From an uncultured Acholeplasmatales bacterium (lineage in GTDB: Bacteria > Bacillota_I > Bacilli_A > ML615J-28 > CAG-698), in the NCBI GenBank assembly GCA_937877075.1, contig CALEGD010000025.1:1-19416 (forward strand): DNA of 19,416 nucleotides. Direction: 5' to 3'. The translations under genes were made by a program, and so were the position numbers. Position 1 is the first letter of the stretch; each line of letters begins with the position of its first letter. Below are positions 6,786-13,905 of this stretch, piece by piece. The notes below the pieces were generated by a model that did not search any database, was not told the DNA's origin, and saw only the letters and a program-made list of their open reading frames with translations.

Positions 6786-7562
6786 ATAAAAAAATTTTAT
6801 AAAAGAATTCTTTTCTTTTTTTCTTTTTTATTTTTGTTTTAATATGTAGTGAATTAAGGGTAAATGCGACTTATGCTGAATGGGATGTTACGAATTGGAC
6901 TAGAACATCAGCTCCCAATTCTAATTCTTATAAAAGTGTACATAAGATTGCAGAGGATTGGTCTAACTGTGAACCTGAATTTTCTTATGAATATACAGTA
7001 TGGGATATTTATGATTATAGAATGGATAATAGCTTTATTGCTCTAGGAATCCATATTGTATTTAATCCGAAAAATACAATAGGAACAAAATGTAGACTTG
7101 ATTATATGGAGGTCAAAGCAAAGGTGTATTCTACACAAGGTAATGCCCTCCACGGAGGCAGTCCGACAGTGTTTCCTCCTTTAGGTAATATAGTTCACAG
7201 TTTACAATAGTGTTCCAGTAGAATTTGAACTGGCTATTATTGAAAATTATTTTGATTTTCAAAGAGGTCATTTTAGAATTAACCAAATACTTGATGGCTT
7301 AGAACCTCAACAATTTGGAGTTAAGTATGACTATCTTGATCCAATGGATAATAATTTTTTTTATCATACTGCGCATGATTTTTATTATTTAGTTATTTTT
7401 AATGTTAGTTCTTTATCAAATAACAATATAATTGTAGTAAATTACATTGCGGGGATCGGATATGATAATCCATGGCCAAAGAAAGATCTATGGACAAGTG
7501 ATAGCTTAGAGACCACATTATTCATTAATGCAGAGTCTAAGTCTATAAACGTTGTAAAGTAA
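6786..7562 (+). pseudogene. Broken gene for a secreted protein of unknown function
   Basis: AAGGAAGGAG (6772-6781) is followed at normal spacing by ATAAAAAAATTT. Reading from ATA gives a signal-peptide start (KKFYKRILFFFSFLF) that hits TAA at 6840 in a run of Ts. Another frame, entered in that T tract, continues with CSELRVNATYAEWDVTNWT and runs through LGIHIVFNPKNTIGTKCRLDYMEVK to TAG 7208. A further shift near 7200 restores coding (YNSVPVEFELAII) to TAA 7560. The pieces join smoothly into one exported protein of about 258 residues. It carries three lesions: a lost ATG and two frameshifts. I do not recognise the family. It lies 46 bases before an ABC transporter gene that is also interrupted, so the two were probably one operon, perhaps an exported peptide or binding protein with its transporter. 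Confidence 0.7.
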
Positions 7563-7608
7563 ACTTTAAATTTTAAACTCCATGTCTTAACACACTTGGG
7601 AGGGAAGT

Positions 7609-8172
7609 ATGCTAACACTTAAAAACATTACAAAGATTTATGATCAAATTATTGCTTTAAATAATGTATCCCTTGAATTTGAGAGTAAAGGGTTAATTGT
7701 TATTACCGGTAAGAGTGGAAGTGGAAAAAGTACATTATTGAATGTCATTTCTTTATTAGAAACAATTGATGAAGGAAAAGTAATTGTTGATGATTTGGTT
7801 ATAAGTGAATTAAGTAATAAGGAGAAAAATTTATATAGAGGTTCTTTATTTGGTTTTGTTTTTCAGGAATATAATTTAATTGAAGACATGACAGTAAAAG
7901 AAAACTTAGAATTATGTATTACTAACAGTAATCAAGAAGCAGATAAGATTAATCAAATCTTAGAGCAATTAAACATAGTTGATTATAAGAATAAAGAGGT
8001 AAAAAAATTAAGCGGCGGTGAACGTCAAAGGGTGACTATTGCCAGAGCTTTAGTTAAAAATGCCAAGATTATCTTAGCTGATGAACCGACCGGAAGTCTA
8101 GATGAAGAAAACGGCAGAATCATAATGGAGTTACTTAAAAGCATTTCAAAGGATCATCTAGTAATCCTATGA
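7609..8172 (+). CDS. ABC transporter ATPase domain, ends before the H-loop (MacB/FtsX-type, split gene)
   Basis: The ATG follows GGGAGGG by a few bases. The 187-residue product has Walker A GKSGSGKST (about residues 35-43), a Q-loop FVFQEYN, the signature LSGGERQRV (about 140-148) and Walker B IILADEPTGSLD (about 160-171). It stops at KDHLVIL, just before the expected TH of the switch histidine. The next reading frame starts ATG ACA CAC at the same place (ATGA overlap) and supplies MTHN. Read through with a -1 shift, the sequence is VILMTHNTDFA, exactly the family pattern with no residue lost or gained. The likely original is one fused ATPase-permease of about 800 residues, as in Bacillota peptide-resistance or efflux transporters. 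A one-base deletion is the simplest cause. Translational coupling or programmed frameshifting is possible. Confidence 0.85.
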   Translation: MLTLKNITKIYDQIIALNNVSLEFESKGLIVITGKSGSGKSTLLNVISLLETIDEGKVIVDDLVISELSNKEKNLYRGSLFGFVFQEYNLIEDMTVKENLELCITNSNQEADKINQILEQLNIVDYKNKEVKKLSGGERQRVTIARALVKNAKIILADEPTGSLDEENGRIIMELLKSISKDHLVIL

Positions 8173-10001
8173 CACACAACACAGACTTTGCAGAAGCATA
8201 TGCTGATCGTCTAATAAAGATAGAATCAGGAAAGATTGTTGAAGAAAGGATTATTAATTCATATGAAAAATCTTCTTTTTCTCATAACATAAGTAATCAA
8301 AGAAAAAATGATTCTCATATTGTCAAAAACTTCCTTTATACGAATTTAAGGATGGCTAAGATTAAAACCATCTTTACAATTCTGTTGTTTTCAATCTTTT
8401 TATTTTTCAGTTTAATATTCACAAGTTTCTTAGCAATCAATTCCGATAAAGCTTATGCTAAGTATCTCAAAGAAAATAATCATAGATATTTAACATTAGG
8501 CAATAGCGATTCTTATCAACTCGATTACCATGAGTTTGACGATATTGATGCAGAGATAAAAAACTTCTGTTTGCCTTATTTTGAAAATACAGGATCAATT
8601 CGATATACTAAAGAACCTATTTGGGTAAATTTTATTTTTGTCGTTGATGATAATGATAATAAGTTTTTGGTCGGTGAAAATGAAGTTTTGATAACTGATT
8701 ATGTCGCTGATTTGATTATAAATGATAGATCAAAAGATGCTTATTCTTCTTATCAGGATTTAATCGGATTCGAAATTAAGATTAAAAACCATGTTTTGAA
8801 AGTTGGAGGAGTAACTGAGACAAATTATCAAGAGGATGGATTAGACACAGAAGGTTATAATAAACAGTACTATTATTTAGGCTATTTTATAAATAAAAAA
8901 ACTCTCGGGAATTTATATAATATTAATAACACGGTACGAGGTCTTGTCTTCTATTCTGGTGAAAAAGAATTGGGAAAATCATCGGGTACAAAATTTATTG
9001 TTGATAAATCGTTATCAGATAATCAAGTTTTAATCAGTAAGGATTTAGTAAATCTCTTGCCATCTGACTTTAGTTTTAAACTAAGTTCTAATACAGGTAT
9101 ATTAAAGATTGATTGTATAAATCAAGGTATAGTAATTGATGAAGCCGTAGTTAATTCAATCTATATAAGTGAAGAAATAGAAAAAGAATTAGATTGTATC
9201 TATGATCCACTTATAGATATTCGACAGCATGAACCACCTTATAATTCTTTTGAAATTAACTTTTCATTAGATCAATCATTAGTTGATAATGAAGTAATTA
9301 TGAGTAATGATCTCATGGGGAAATTGCTTGTGAATGATAATATTTTGAGATTAGAAAAATCCTGGCCTCATGGTAATACTGATGTTGAATTTAAATTAAA
9401 GAGCTTTATCAGCGATGACAACATAAAAAACACTATCTATGTAAGTGCAGAAATGTATCAGGAACTAAGAGATTATTCATTAGATGGCGGGTTGATTGTG
9501 AATATAAATGATAATGCTTTAGAATTAATAACAGTATTAAAGGAAAAAGGTCTTTACATAAATACTAGATCACTAGATGATTATAAAACGCTGAATAAAG
9601 CAATCAAAATAGCTTTTATACCTGCATTAATTTTAACTACTGTTTCCATTGTGGTTTTAATCATAATGTTTAATTCATTTTTATCACATAGAATAGAGAT
9701 GCGACAAAAAGATTATATTATTTTAAGATGTTTGGGAAATAGTACAACAATTAAAAAAATTATCTTCTTAGATATTGCTTTTATTCTAACATTAGCTTTT
9801 ATTACTTCGATGATTTTATTAATGATTCTTTCTAGTTCAATTAATAAACTATTAAGTTATCTTTTCTTCCCATGCACCACCCTTTCTACTTTTTTTGCAA
9901 TAATAATCACATTGTTTTTAACAATCCTTACCCTTATTTACATTGGATTTGCCTTTATAAAGAAGTTGAATAAGTTATTAATATTAAATGTAATTAAATA
10001 G
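8169..10001 (+). CDS. FtsX-type ABC permease with the ATPase H-loop at its N-terminus (second half of split gene)
   Basis: The 610-residue frame opens with THNTDFAEAYADRLIKIESGKI, the H-loop and end of an ABC ATPase domain that belongs to the upstream frame. A membrane helix follows (about residues 63-90), then a large extracellular domain (about 90-475). Three further helices (about 478-505, 530-557 and 570-600) with HRIEMRQKDYIILRCLGNS between them are typical of the FtsX/MacB permease core. Such transporters export peptides or lipoproteins, or sense antimicrobial peptides. The permease remains open over more than 1.8 kb, in contrast to the three lesions in the gene before it. That leaves room for expression by restart at the ATGA overlap. 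No two-component system lies next to it, so the substrate is unknown. Confidence 0.8.
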   Translation: MTHNTDFAEAYADRLIKIESGKIVEERIINSYEKSSFSHNISNQRKNDSHIVKNFLYTNLRMAKIKTIFTILLFSIFLFFSLIFTSFLAINSDKAYAKYLKENNHRYLTLGNSDSYQLDYHEFDDIDAEIKNFCLPYFENTGSIRYTKEPIWVNFIFVVDDNDNKFLVGENEVLITDYVADLIINDRSKDAYSSYQDLIGFEIKIKNHVLKVGGVTETNYQEDGLDTEGYNKQYYYLGYFINKKTLGNLYNINNTVRGLVFYSGEKELGKSSGTKFIVDKSLSDNQVLISKDLVNLLPSDFSFKLSSNTGILKIDCINQGIVIDEAVVNSIYISEEIEKELDCIYDPLIDIRQHEPPYNSFEINFSLDQSLVDNEVIMSNDLMGKLLVNDNILRLEKSWPHGNTDVEFKLKSFISDDNIKNTIYVSAEMYQELRDYSLDGGLIVNINDNALELITVLKEKGLYINTRSLDDYKTLNKAIKIAFIPALILTTVSIVVLIIMFNSFLSHRIEMRQKDYIILRCLGNSTTIKKIIFLDIAFILTLAFITSMILLMILSSSINKLLSYLFFPCTTLSTFFAIIITLFLTILTLIYIGFAFIKKLNKLLILNVIK

Positions 10002-10029
10002 GATTAAAAATCTATGGAAAAGTCATAAG

Positions 10030-10107
10030 CTCTAAATATTTTTCGCTATTCTGATTCCTTTCAACAATAATTCCTCATCGAAAGACTCCTTAAATATTCA
10101 TTTTTTA
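10030..10107 (-). pseudogene. Minus-strand coding scrap, C-terminal-like
   Basis: Reading the minus strand down to a TAG near 10040 gives KESFDEELLLKGIRIAKNI. Its helical, charged composition looks like a protein C-terminus. No start is present. It lies downstream of another minus-strand open scrap (10117-10326), so both may come from one decayed gene. The family is not recognised. Confidence 0.3.
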
Positions 10108-10116
10108 ATTGTTATC

Positions 10117-10326
10117 TCAATTGAGTGTAAGTAAATTAATATTTTTCTTTTTGTTATCAACCGCAACAAAACCATGAAATTCACTATTGAATTTTCTAAA
10201 CCAATAACCAAAAAAATAAGCCTTTAGGTTATTTTGTTTGTCATACTCCTTTTGTGATAAACCGGATGCAATGAAATTAGTTATTATATCCGTCCAATAC
10301 TCATTAAACCCAGTTATTCTTTGATC
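10117..10326 (-). pseudogene. Minus-strand gene remnant, 69 codons
   Basis: On the minus strand, codons from 10326 to the TGA at 10117-10119 are open. They encode an aromatic-rich sequence including GFNEYWTDIITNFIASGLSQ and AYFFGYWFRKFNSEFHGF. There is no ATG, GTG or TTG at its head. A GAGGTGATT lies upstream, where a start might once have been. The composition suggests a real former gene and not a random frame. Together with the scrap at 10030-10107, this covers most of the 390 bases between the ABC permease and the GPH transporter terminator. The function is unknown. Confidence 0.35.
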
Positions 10327-10353
10327 TTAATCACCTCATGGATCAAGTATTTA

Positions 10354-10387
10354 AAAATAAGACCTCTTTTTCAAGAGGTCTTATTTT
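10354..10387 (-). terminator. Terminator of the GPH symporter gene (possibly bidirectional)
   Basis: A 15-bp perfect stem, AAAATAAGACCTCTT (10354-10368) with AAGAGGTCTTATTTT (10373-10387), encloses TTTC. A run of A before it gives the U-tract on the minus strand. It lies 11 bases behind the symporter stop. T-rich ends on both sides would let it work on the plus strand too. Confidence 0.85.
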
Positions 10388-10398
10388 ACACGCTTACC

Positions 10399-12033
10399 TT
10401 ATTCAATTTTTCGAGCCTGGATTTCTCCAACCATCTTCTTATACATTTCCTCATCAATAATATATTTTTTCTTGAGGACAAGATAAGAGAAGTAAATCAG
10501 AAGGGTTGGAATAACGGTAATTGTACTTCTTAAATACCAACGCATGAACGGACTGGCTTCATTTTTGAAATTTGCATCAGCGGATTCATTGATATACATT
10601 TCCTCTTTGCCATCTACTTCATTGTAGGATGTAGCTTCAAGAATGTCATAATATTTTTCTTTCTCTTCTTCAGTAAGATCTTTGAATTCGTCTTGATCTA
10701 AAATAAACTTTCTATCACTAAGATTTTGTTTATATTCTGCTTGTTCAGTAACATTTAAATCATCAAAATATGCCTTTTGCTTCTCCAAAAAGTTTATGTT
10801 TTGCGAGAGTGCATAAATACCGGAAGTAGTAAGAACTAAAGTAACAATTCCTTGTTGGAGGGCGGAGGCCATCTTCACCATAAACGGACGCAAGGAGAAA
10901 ATCACCGCTTCGTTTCTTTCGTTAGTGCGGTATTCGTTATATTCAACGGTGTTGGCAATATTTACGGTTAAGATCATATAGAATATTGCTTGTCCGCCAA
11001 AAGCAAAAATACCGAAAAGGCAGACGGTGAAGATATTTACAGGAAGGATTGGAAGTATTCCGGTTAGGAGTAAGAGTAGATATCCGAAGGCAATGGCTAT
11101 AAAACTAATCCAGAGCAGACGTTTCCGTCCAAATTTATTTGCCAGTTTTGAATAAAAAGCTTGAACTCCAATATTACTTACTCCAAAGCAAGCAACAAAG
11201 ATTAGGGCCAAAAGACCGTTATAACCCAGTTCCATATAAATGAAATTATAACCTAGGGCAACAAGGAGTCCACTACCGATATTGTAAAGCAACATCGCTA
11301 AAATGATCCAAAGCAATTGATCGTTTTTTCGGATAACATTGACCATTTTCTTAAGATTTACTTTTTCTTCTTTTTTTAGTTCACCGGTGGTTTGAACAGT
11401 TTGTTTTACACCGAATACGGTCAGTAATTGGCAGCCGATTAAAAAGATGGCAATGATAATAGAAATCATGCTATAACCTTTGATGGCATTACCAACTGTT
11501 ACAAAACTGATTCCGGCATTTGCAGCAAAGGCTCCAACTCCAGCAAAAACAACTGCTAAGGTAGTAACACTATTTCTTTCCTTTTCATCGGTTGTAAGTG
11601 CCGGCAACATTGACCAATAGGAGATGTCATTCATGGTAAAGGCGATTTCCCATAATAGGTAGATGATTCCAAAAAAGATAACATAGTTCCAACCTTGATT
11701 TCCCATCGGCCTCCAGTTAAACATCAAGACAATAATTACGGCGGTTAAAACAGCACCAATTAAAATCCAAGGTTTAAACTTTCCCCATTTTCCCTTGGTG
11801 TTTTCAATGATTGCACCCATAATTGGGTCATTGACGGCATCCCAGACGCGTCCGATGATCAAAATAATACCGATGACAGAAAATTGAACAACCGTAAGAC
11901 CGACAGCATACTGAACATATGTCAAGAAGAATGTCCCTACGAGAGCATAGGTCATATCACGGCCGATTCCTCCGAGACTGTAGGACCATTTACTACGTTT
12001 AGATAATTTCATACTTTGTTGAGTAGATTCCAT
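10399..12033 (-). CDS. GPH-family sugar:cation symporter (MelB-like) with a C-terminal insertion
   Basis: The 544-residue protein starts at ATG 12033, 6 bases after AGAGGAGG. It has about twelve membrane helices. The N-terminal pattern SYSLGGIGRDMTYALVGTFF, the DAVNDPIMG motif (about residues 65-73) and KWGKFKPWI after it are hallmarks of glycoside-pentoside-hexuronide symporters. These import sugars or small glycosides with H+ or Na+. Usual members have 450-480 residues. The extra length is a charged stretch (about residues 415-500: EKQKAYFDDLNVTEQAEYK, DLTEEEKEKYYDILEATSYN) between the last two helices, likely a loop outside the membrane. It is transcribed alone from its own promoter with a cre-like site. 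A GH43 lipoprotein gene 3.8 kb away may supply its substrate, which is an inference. Confidence 0.88.
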   Translation of the reverse strand: MESTQQSMKLSKRSKWSYSLGGIGRDMTYALVGTFFLTYVQYAVGLTVVQFSVIGIILIIGRVWDAVNDPIMGAIIENTKGKWGKFKPWILIGAVLTAVIIVLMFNWRPMGNQGWNYVIFFGIIYLLWEIAFTMNDISYWSMLPALTTDEKERNSVTTLAVVFAGVGAFAANAGISFVTVGNAIKGYSMISIIIAIFLIGCQLLTVFGVKQTVQTTGELKKEEKVNLKKMVNVIRKNDQLLWIILAMLLYNIGSGLLVALGYNFIYMELGYNGLLALIFVACFGVSNIGVQAFYSKLANKFGRKRLLWISFIAIAFGYLLLLLTGILPILPVNIFTVCLFGIFAFGGQAIFYMILTVNIANTVEYNEYRTNERNEAVIFSLRPFMVKMASALQQGIVTLVLTTSGIYALSQNINFLEKQKAYFDDLNVTEQAEYKQNLSDRKFILDQDEFKDLTEEEKEKYYDILEATSYNEVDGKEEMYINESADANFKNEASPFMRWYLRSTITVIPTLLIYFSYLVLKKKYIIDEEMYKKMVGEIQARKIE

Positions 12034-12059
12034 TTTTTCCTCCTCTGAACTATAAACAT

Positions 12060-12082
12060 ATTATATCATAAACCGCTTTCAA
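12060..12082 (-). promoter_or_regulatory. Promoter of the GPH symporter gene with overlapping cre-like site
   Basis: On the minus strand TGATATAAT is an extended -10 (hexamer 12065-12060), 27 bases before the start codon. Directly upstream, TTGAAAGCGGTTTAT (12082-12068) matches the catabolite-responsive element consensus WTGNAANCGNWNNCW except at one position. A CcpA-like regulator bound there would cover the promoter. Further up, AGAAA and TTTCT (12100-12116) flank ACGTATA, a weak operator-like palindrome. Confidence 0.55.
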
Positions 12083-12138
12083 AAATATAAATATTTTTTA
12101 GAAAACGTATATTTCTTCAAGATTGAGAAATAATATTA

Positions 12139-12213
12139 ATGTCATATGGTAAGATGGCTTTGGAGGTTACCATTTTAAAAACAACCGATTCTGCTCATCT
12201 GCTTGGAGCATGA
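12139..12213 (+). pseudogene. Possible 3' end of a lost gene
   Basis: Twenty-four open codons (MSYGKMALEVTILKTTDSAH, then LLGA) end at TGA 12211, 17 bases before a strong terminator. No Shine-Dalgarno precedes the ATG. It may be the tail of a deleted gene whose terminator was kept, like the degV remnant, or a chance frame. The family is not recognised. Confidence 0.25.
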
Positions 12214-12229
12214 TAATAAATTAAGCAGT

Positions 12230-12254
12230 GGATCCTCAGATAGAGGATCCTTTT
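12230..12254 (+). terminator. Terminator, insertion site of intron copy 2
   Basis: GGATCCTC (12230-12237) pairs with GAGGATCC (12243-12250) around AGATA, followed by TTTT. The second group II intron copy begins immediately after this, at 12255. Confidence 0.75.
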
Positions 12255-12542
12255 GTGCGACAGGCAGTTATATTTGGCTAAAACTTGCAGGAGCTTTAGC
12301 CTGTTTGCTTATTAAGACCGGAGAATGTGGATACATTTGTATTAACCCATTTGCTACTTAAGATACAAAAGTAAAAGGCAATCTGAAAAGCAAAAGTTCT
12401 CGGAGGTTAAAGTCCTCCCTTGTGAGCATTACCGCAAATCAAGAAGTCTAATCTAGGGCATTATCGTGAGGTGATGTCTGAAGGAGATGAGGATAATCGA
12501 AAGACCCTTAGACGGACTAATAGAACGAAACGAAAAGTGAAT
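12255..12542 (+). mobile_element. Group II intron, 5' fragment (copy 2)
   Basis: From GTGCGACAGGCAGTTATATT to AAAAGTGAAT this matches 5568-5838 of copy 1 along its length, with scattered substitutions and one extra stretch of about 16 bases (around 12401) that restores a GGAGG/CCTCC stem. Its hairpin GGCTAAA (12276-12282) with TTTAGCC (12295-12301) differs from copy 1 by a paired change. Similarity ends at 12542. The remaining domains are missing and a permease fragment starts at the next base. It begins four bases after a terminator stem, like copy 1. Confidence 0.85.
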
Positions 12543-12941
12543 TCGGTAGTACTGTTGGAAGTTATCCGGTACCTCATTATCTAAAATATACTACACTTTC
12601 TACAAAATATGTTTCAATGAATGTTAAGTATACGGGGGAAGCATCAATACTAGCGATTATTATGATGCTTTTTGGAATTGCCATTCTCTTAGCTAATGAG
12701 CGGAGTTTGAAGAGCAGAAAGAACTATACGACGGTTACCGGAAAATCTGGTCAAATCAGCAAGATTAATCTAGGAAATATAGGGAAGTATTCAATTGCGA
12801 TAATGTTAATAATTCTGACCTTTTTCACGAGTATTTTCCCAATTATCTCCTTTGCTTTTGATTATTACAATTTTAATCTGTAATGCCGGAGTGAATAAAC
12901 TTACTAGAGCATCCTTAGATAAAGGAATTGGAGGAAAATAA
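12543..12941 (+). pseudogene. Fragment of an ABC transporter permease (iron/FbpB-like)
   Basis: From the base after the intron fragment, an open frame encodes FGSTVGSYPVPHYLKYTTLS, then KYTGEASILAIIMMLFGIAI and a second hydrophobic stretch to FAFDYYNFNL, ending at TAA 12881. GEASILAI and YTTVTGKSGQ resemble the middle of long two-domain permeases of Fe(III)/spermidine-type ABC transporters. Just after the stop another frame gives AGVNKLTRASLDKGIGGK and a TAA at 12939, a plausible end of the same protein. The 5' half and an internal part are therefore lost. The ATG at 12617 inside it is not a natural start. The following ATPase-like gene starts one base after the tail, as in an operon for a transporter of this kind. 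Confidence 0.7.
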
Positions 12942-12942
12942 A

Positions 12943-13554
12943 ATGCCAAAAATAGAATTGATTAATCTTACAAAAAGATGGAATAATTTTTATGCCGTTG
13001 ATGATTTAAATTTAGTTATCGATGATAAATCCTTTGTTACTTTACTAGGCCCATCAGGCTGCGGTAAAACCACAACGCTGAGGATAATTGCCGGCCTAGA
13101 TACGCCAACATTAGGGTCAGAGACAAATAAGACGCTAGATTCTATCGAACATAAGATTAAAAACTGTTCTTTATTAGTCAGTGATGGTAAATTTGCTTTT
13201 GAAACTTTTAGTAAGAAACTTGGCTGTATACATGAGGTGGTTAAATCGGGTCACTTTGTTAATGACAATGGATTCAACTTGTCTACAATCAATGGGTTAC
13301 ATAGTGAGATGAAAACTAGTCTTAAGCAACGAAGAGGTGTGTCCATCAAACATTTGCAAGGTTACCTGGATATGTTTCTCTTTAAGAAGATGCTTAATTA
13401 TACAGTGGAAAATCAAGATAAAGATATTGTTACCTACAACAAAAGCAGCCCTAACCTAACGAAACAATATATTAAAGATATATTTGAAAAAGCGTTGCCA
13501 ATCGACTTATATGATGCCTATAATGAGTATAATTATGGCATCTTTAAAAAGTGA
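12943..13554 (+). pseudogene. In-frame chimera: ABC ATPase N-terminus fused to IS1595-type transposase C-terminus
   Basis: The ATG at 12943 is preceded by GGAGG at 8 bases; an in-frame TTG at 12928 overlaps that site and is rejected. Residues 1-58 are the start of a MalK/FbpC-type ATPase: ELINLTKRWNNFYAVDDLNL, Walker A GPSGCGKTT (about 36-44) and LRIIAGLDTPTLG. From about residue 59 (base 13117) the protein becomes a transposase of the IS1595/ISXO2 kind: LLVSDGKFAFETFSKKLGCI, HEVVKSGHFVN, INGLHSEMKTSLKQRRGVS and KHLQGYLDMFLFKKMLNY. It has the second catalytic Asp (SDGK) and the Glu in HSEMK, but lacks the zinc-binding part and the first Asp. The ATPase lacks its signature, Walker B and H-loop. 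The frame is open for 203 residues across the junction. It is most likely the scar of an insertion plus deletion, but a translatable one. Confidence 0.8.
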
Positions 13555-13673
13555 AAATCAGCACTTGTCTTGAAAAGAACCATTTTAAAAAATAATATGC
13601 TATGATAAAGCAACAAAAGCTTTTCTTAAATAATACATTAATCCTAACGGTTATTTACTCCATTTTGTTTGAT

Positions 13674-13790
13674 TAAACCTCTGGTTTTAATCCTTCGGAA
13701 GACTTGCATTAATATTTCGGAATGGTTGTTTTAATAGACCGGAACAGTTGTTTTTATCCTCCGGAATGATTGTTTTTTTAACCGGAAAAT
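13674..13790 (+). repeat. Five tandem 22-bp repeats, IS21-end-like
   Basis: CGGAA occurs at 13696, 13718, 13740, 13762 and 13783, with spacings of 22, 22, 22 and 21 bases. Between them lies a T-rich core (TTGTTTTAAT, TTGTTTTTAT, TTGTTTTTTT). The unit is roughly nnnTTGTTTTAATnnTCCGGAA. Ends of IS21-family elements in Bacillota carry several such repeats, which bind the transposase. No istA/istB-like gene is in the window, so this would be an orphan end. The family link is from memory of similar sequences. The periodicity itself is read directly. Confidence 0.6.
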
Positions 13791-13799
13791 ACAAAATCC

Positions 13800-13828
13800 T
13801 TAAAGAACAGCAATAAATATGATATAAT
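13800..13828 (+). promoter_or_regulatory. Extended -10 promoter of the membrane protein gene
   Basis: TGATATAAT (13820-13828) is an extended -10. Seventeen bases upstream is TTAAAG, a weak -35. The gene starts 77 bases downstream, and the leader holds AAAAAAGGAA before the ATG. Confidence 0.55.
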
Positions 13829-13905
13829 AAAGATCTAAGGGACTTTTTTGTTTCACAAATCAAAGATAATCTTTAATTCTATATAGTAAAAAAGGAACGA
13901 TTCAA

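Noticed and set aside
8160..8175. Programmed -1 frameshift signal at the ATPase/permease overlap
   Set aside because: I see no classical slippery heptamer at ATCCTATGA and no obvious stem-loop after it, so frameshifting is kept only as an alternative.
12169..12181. ACCATTTTAAAAA shared by 12169-12181 and 13579-13591, as possible IS ends
   Set aside because: The copies are direct, short and AT-rich, and their flanks do not match, so chance is likely enough in this DNA.
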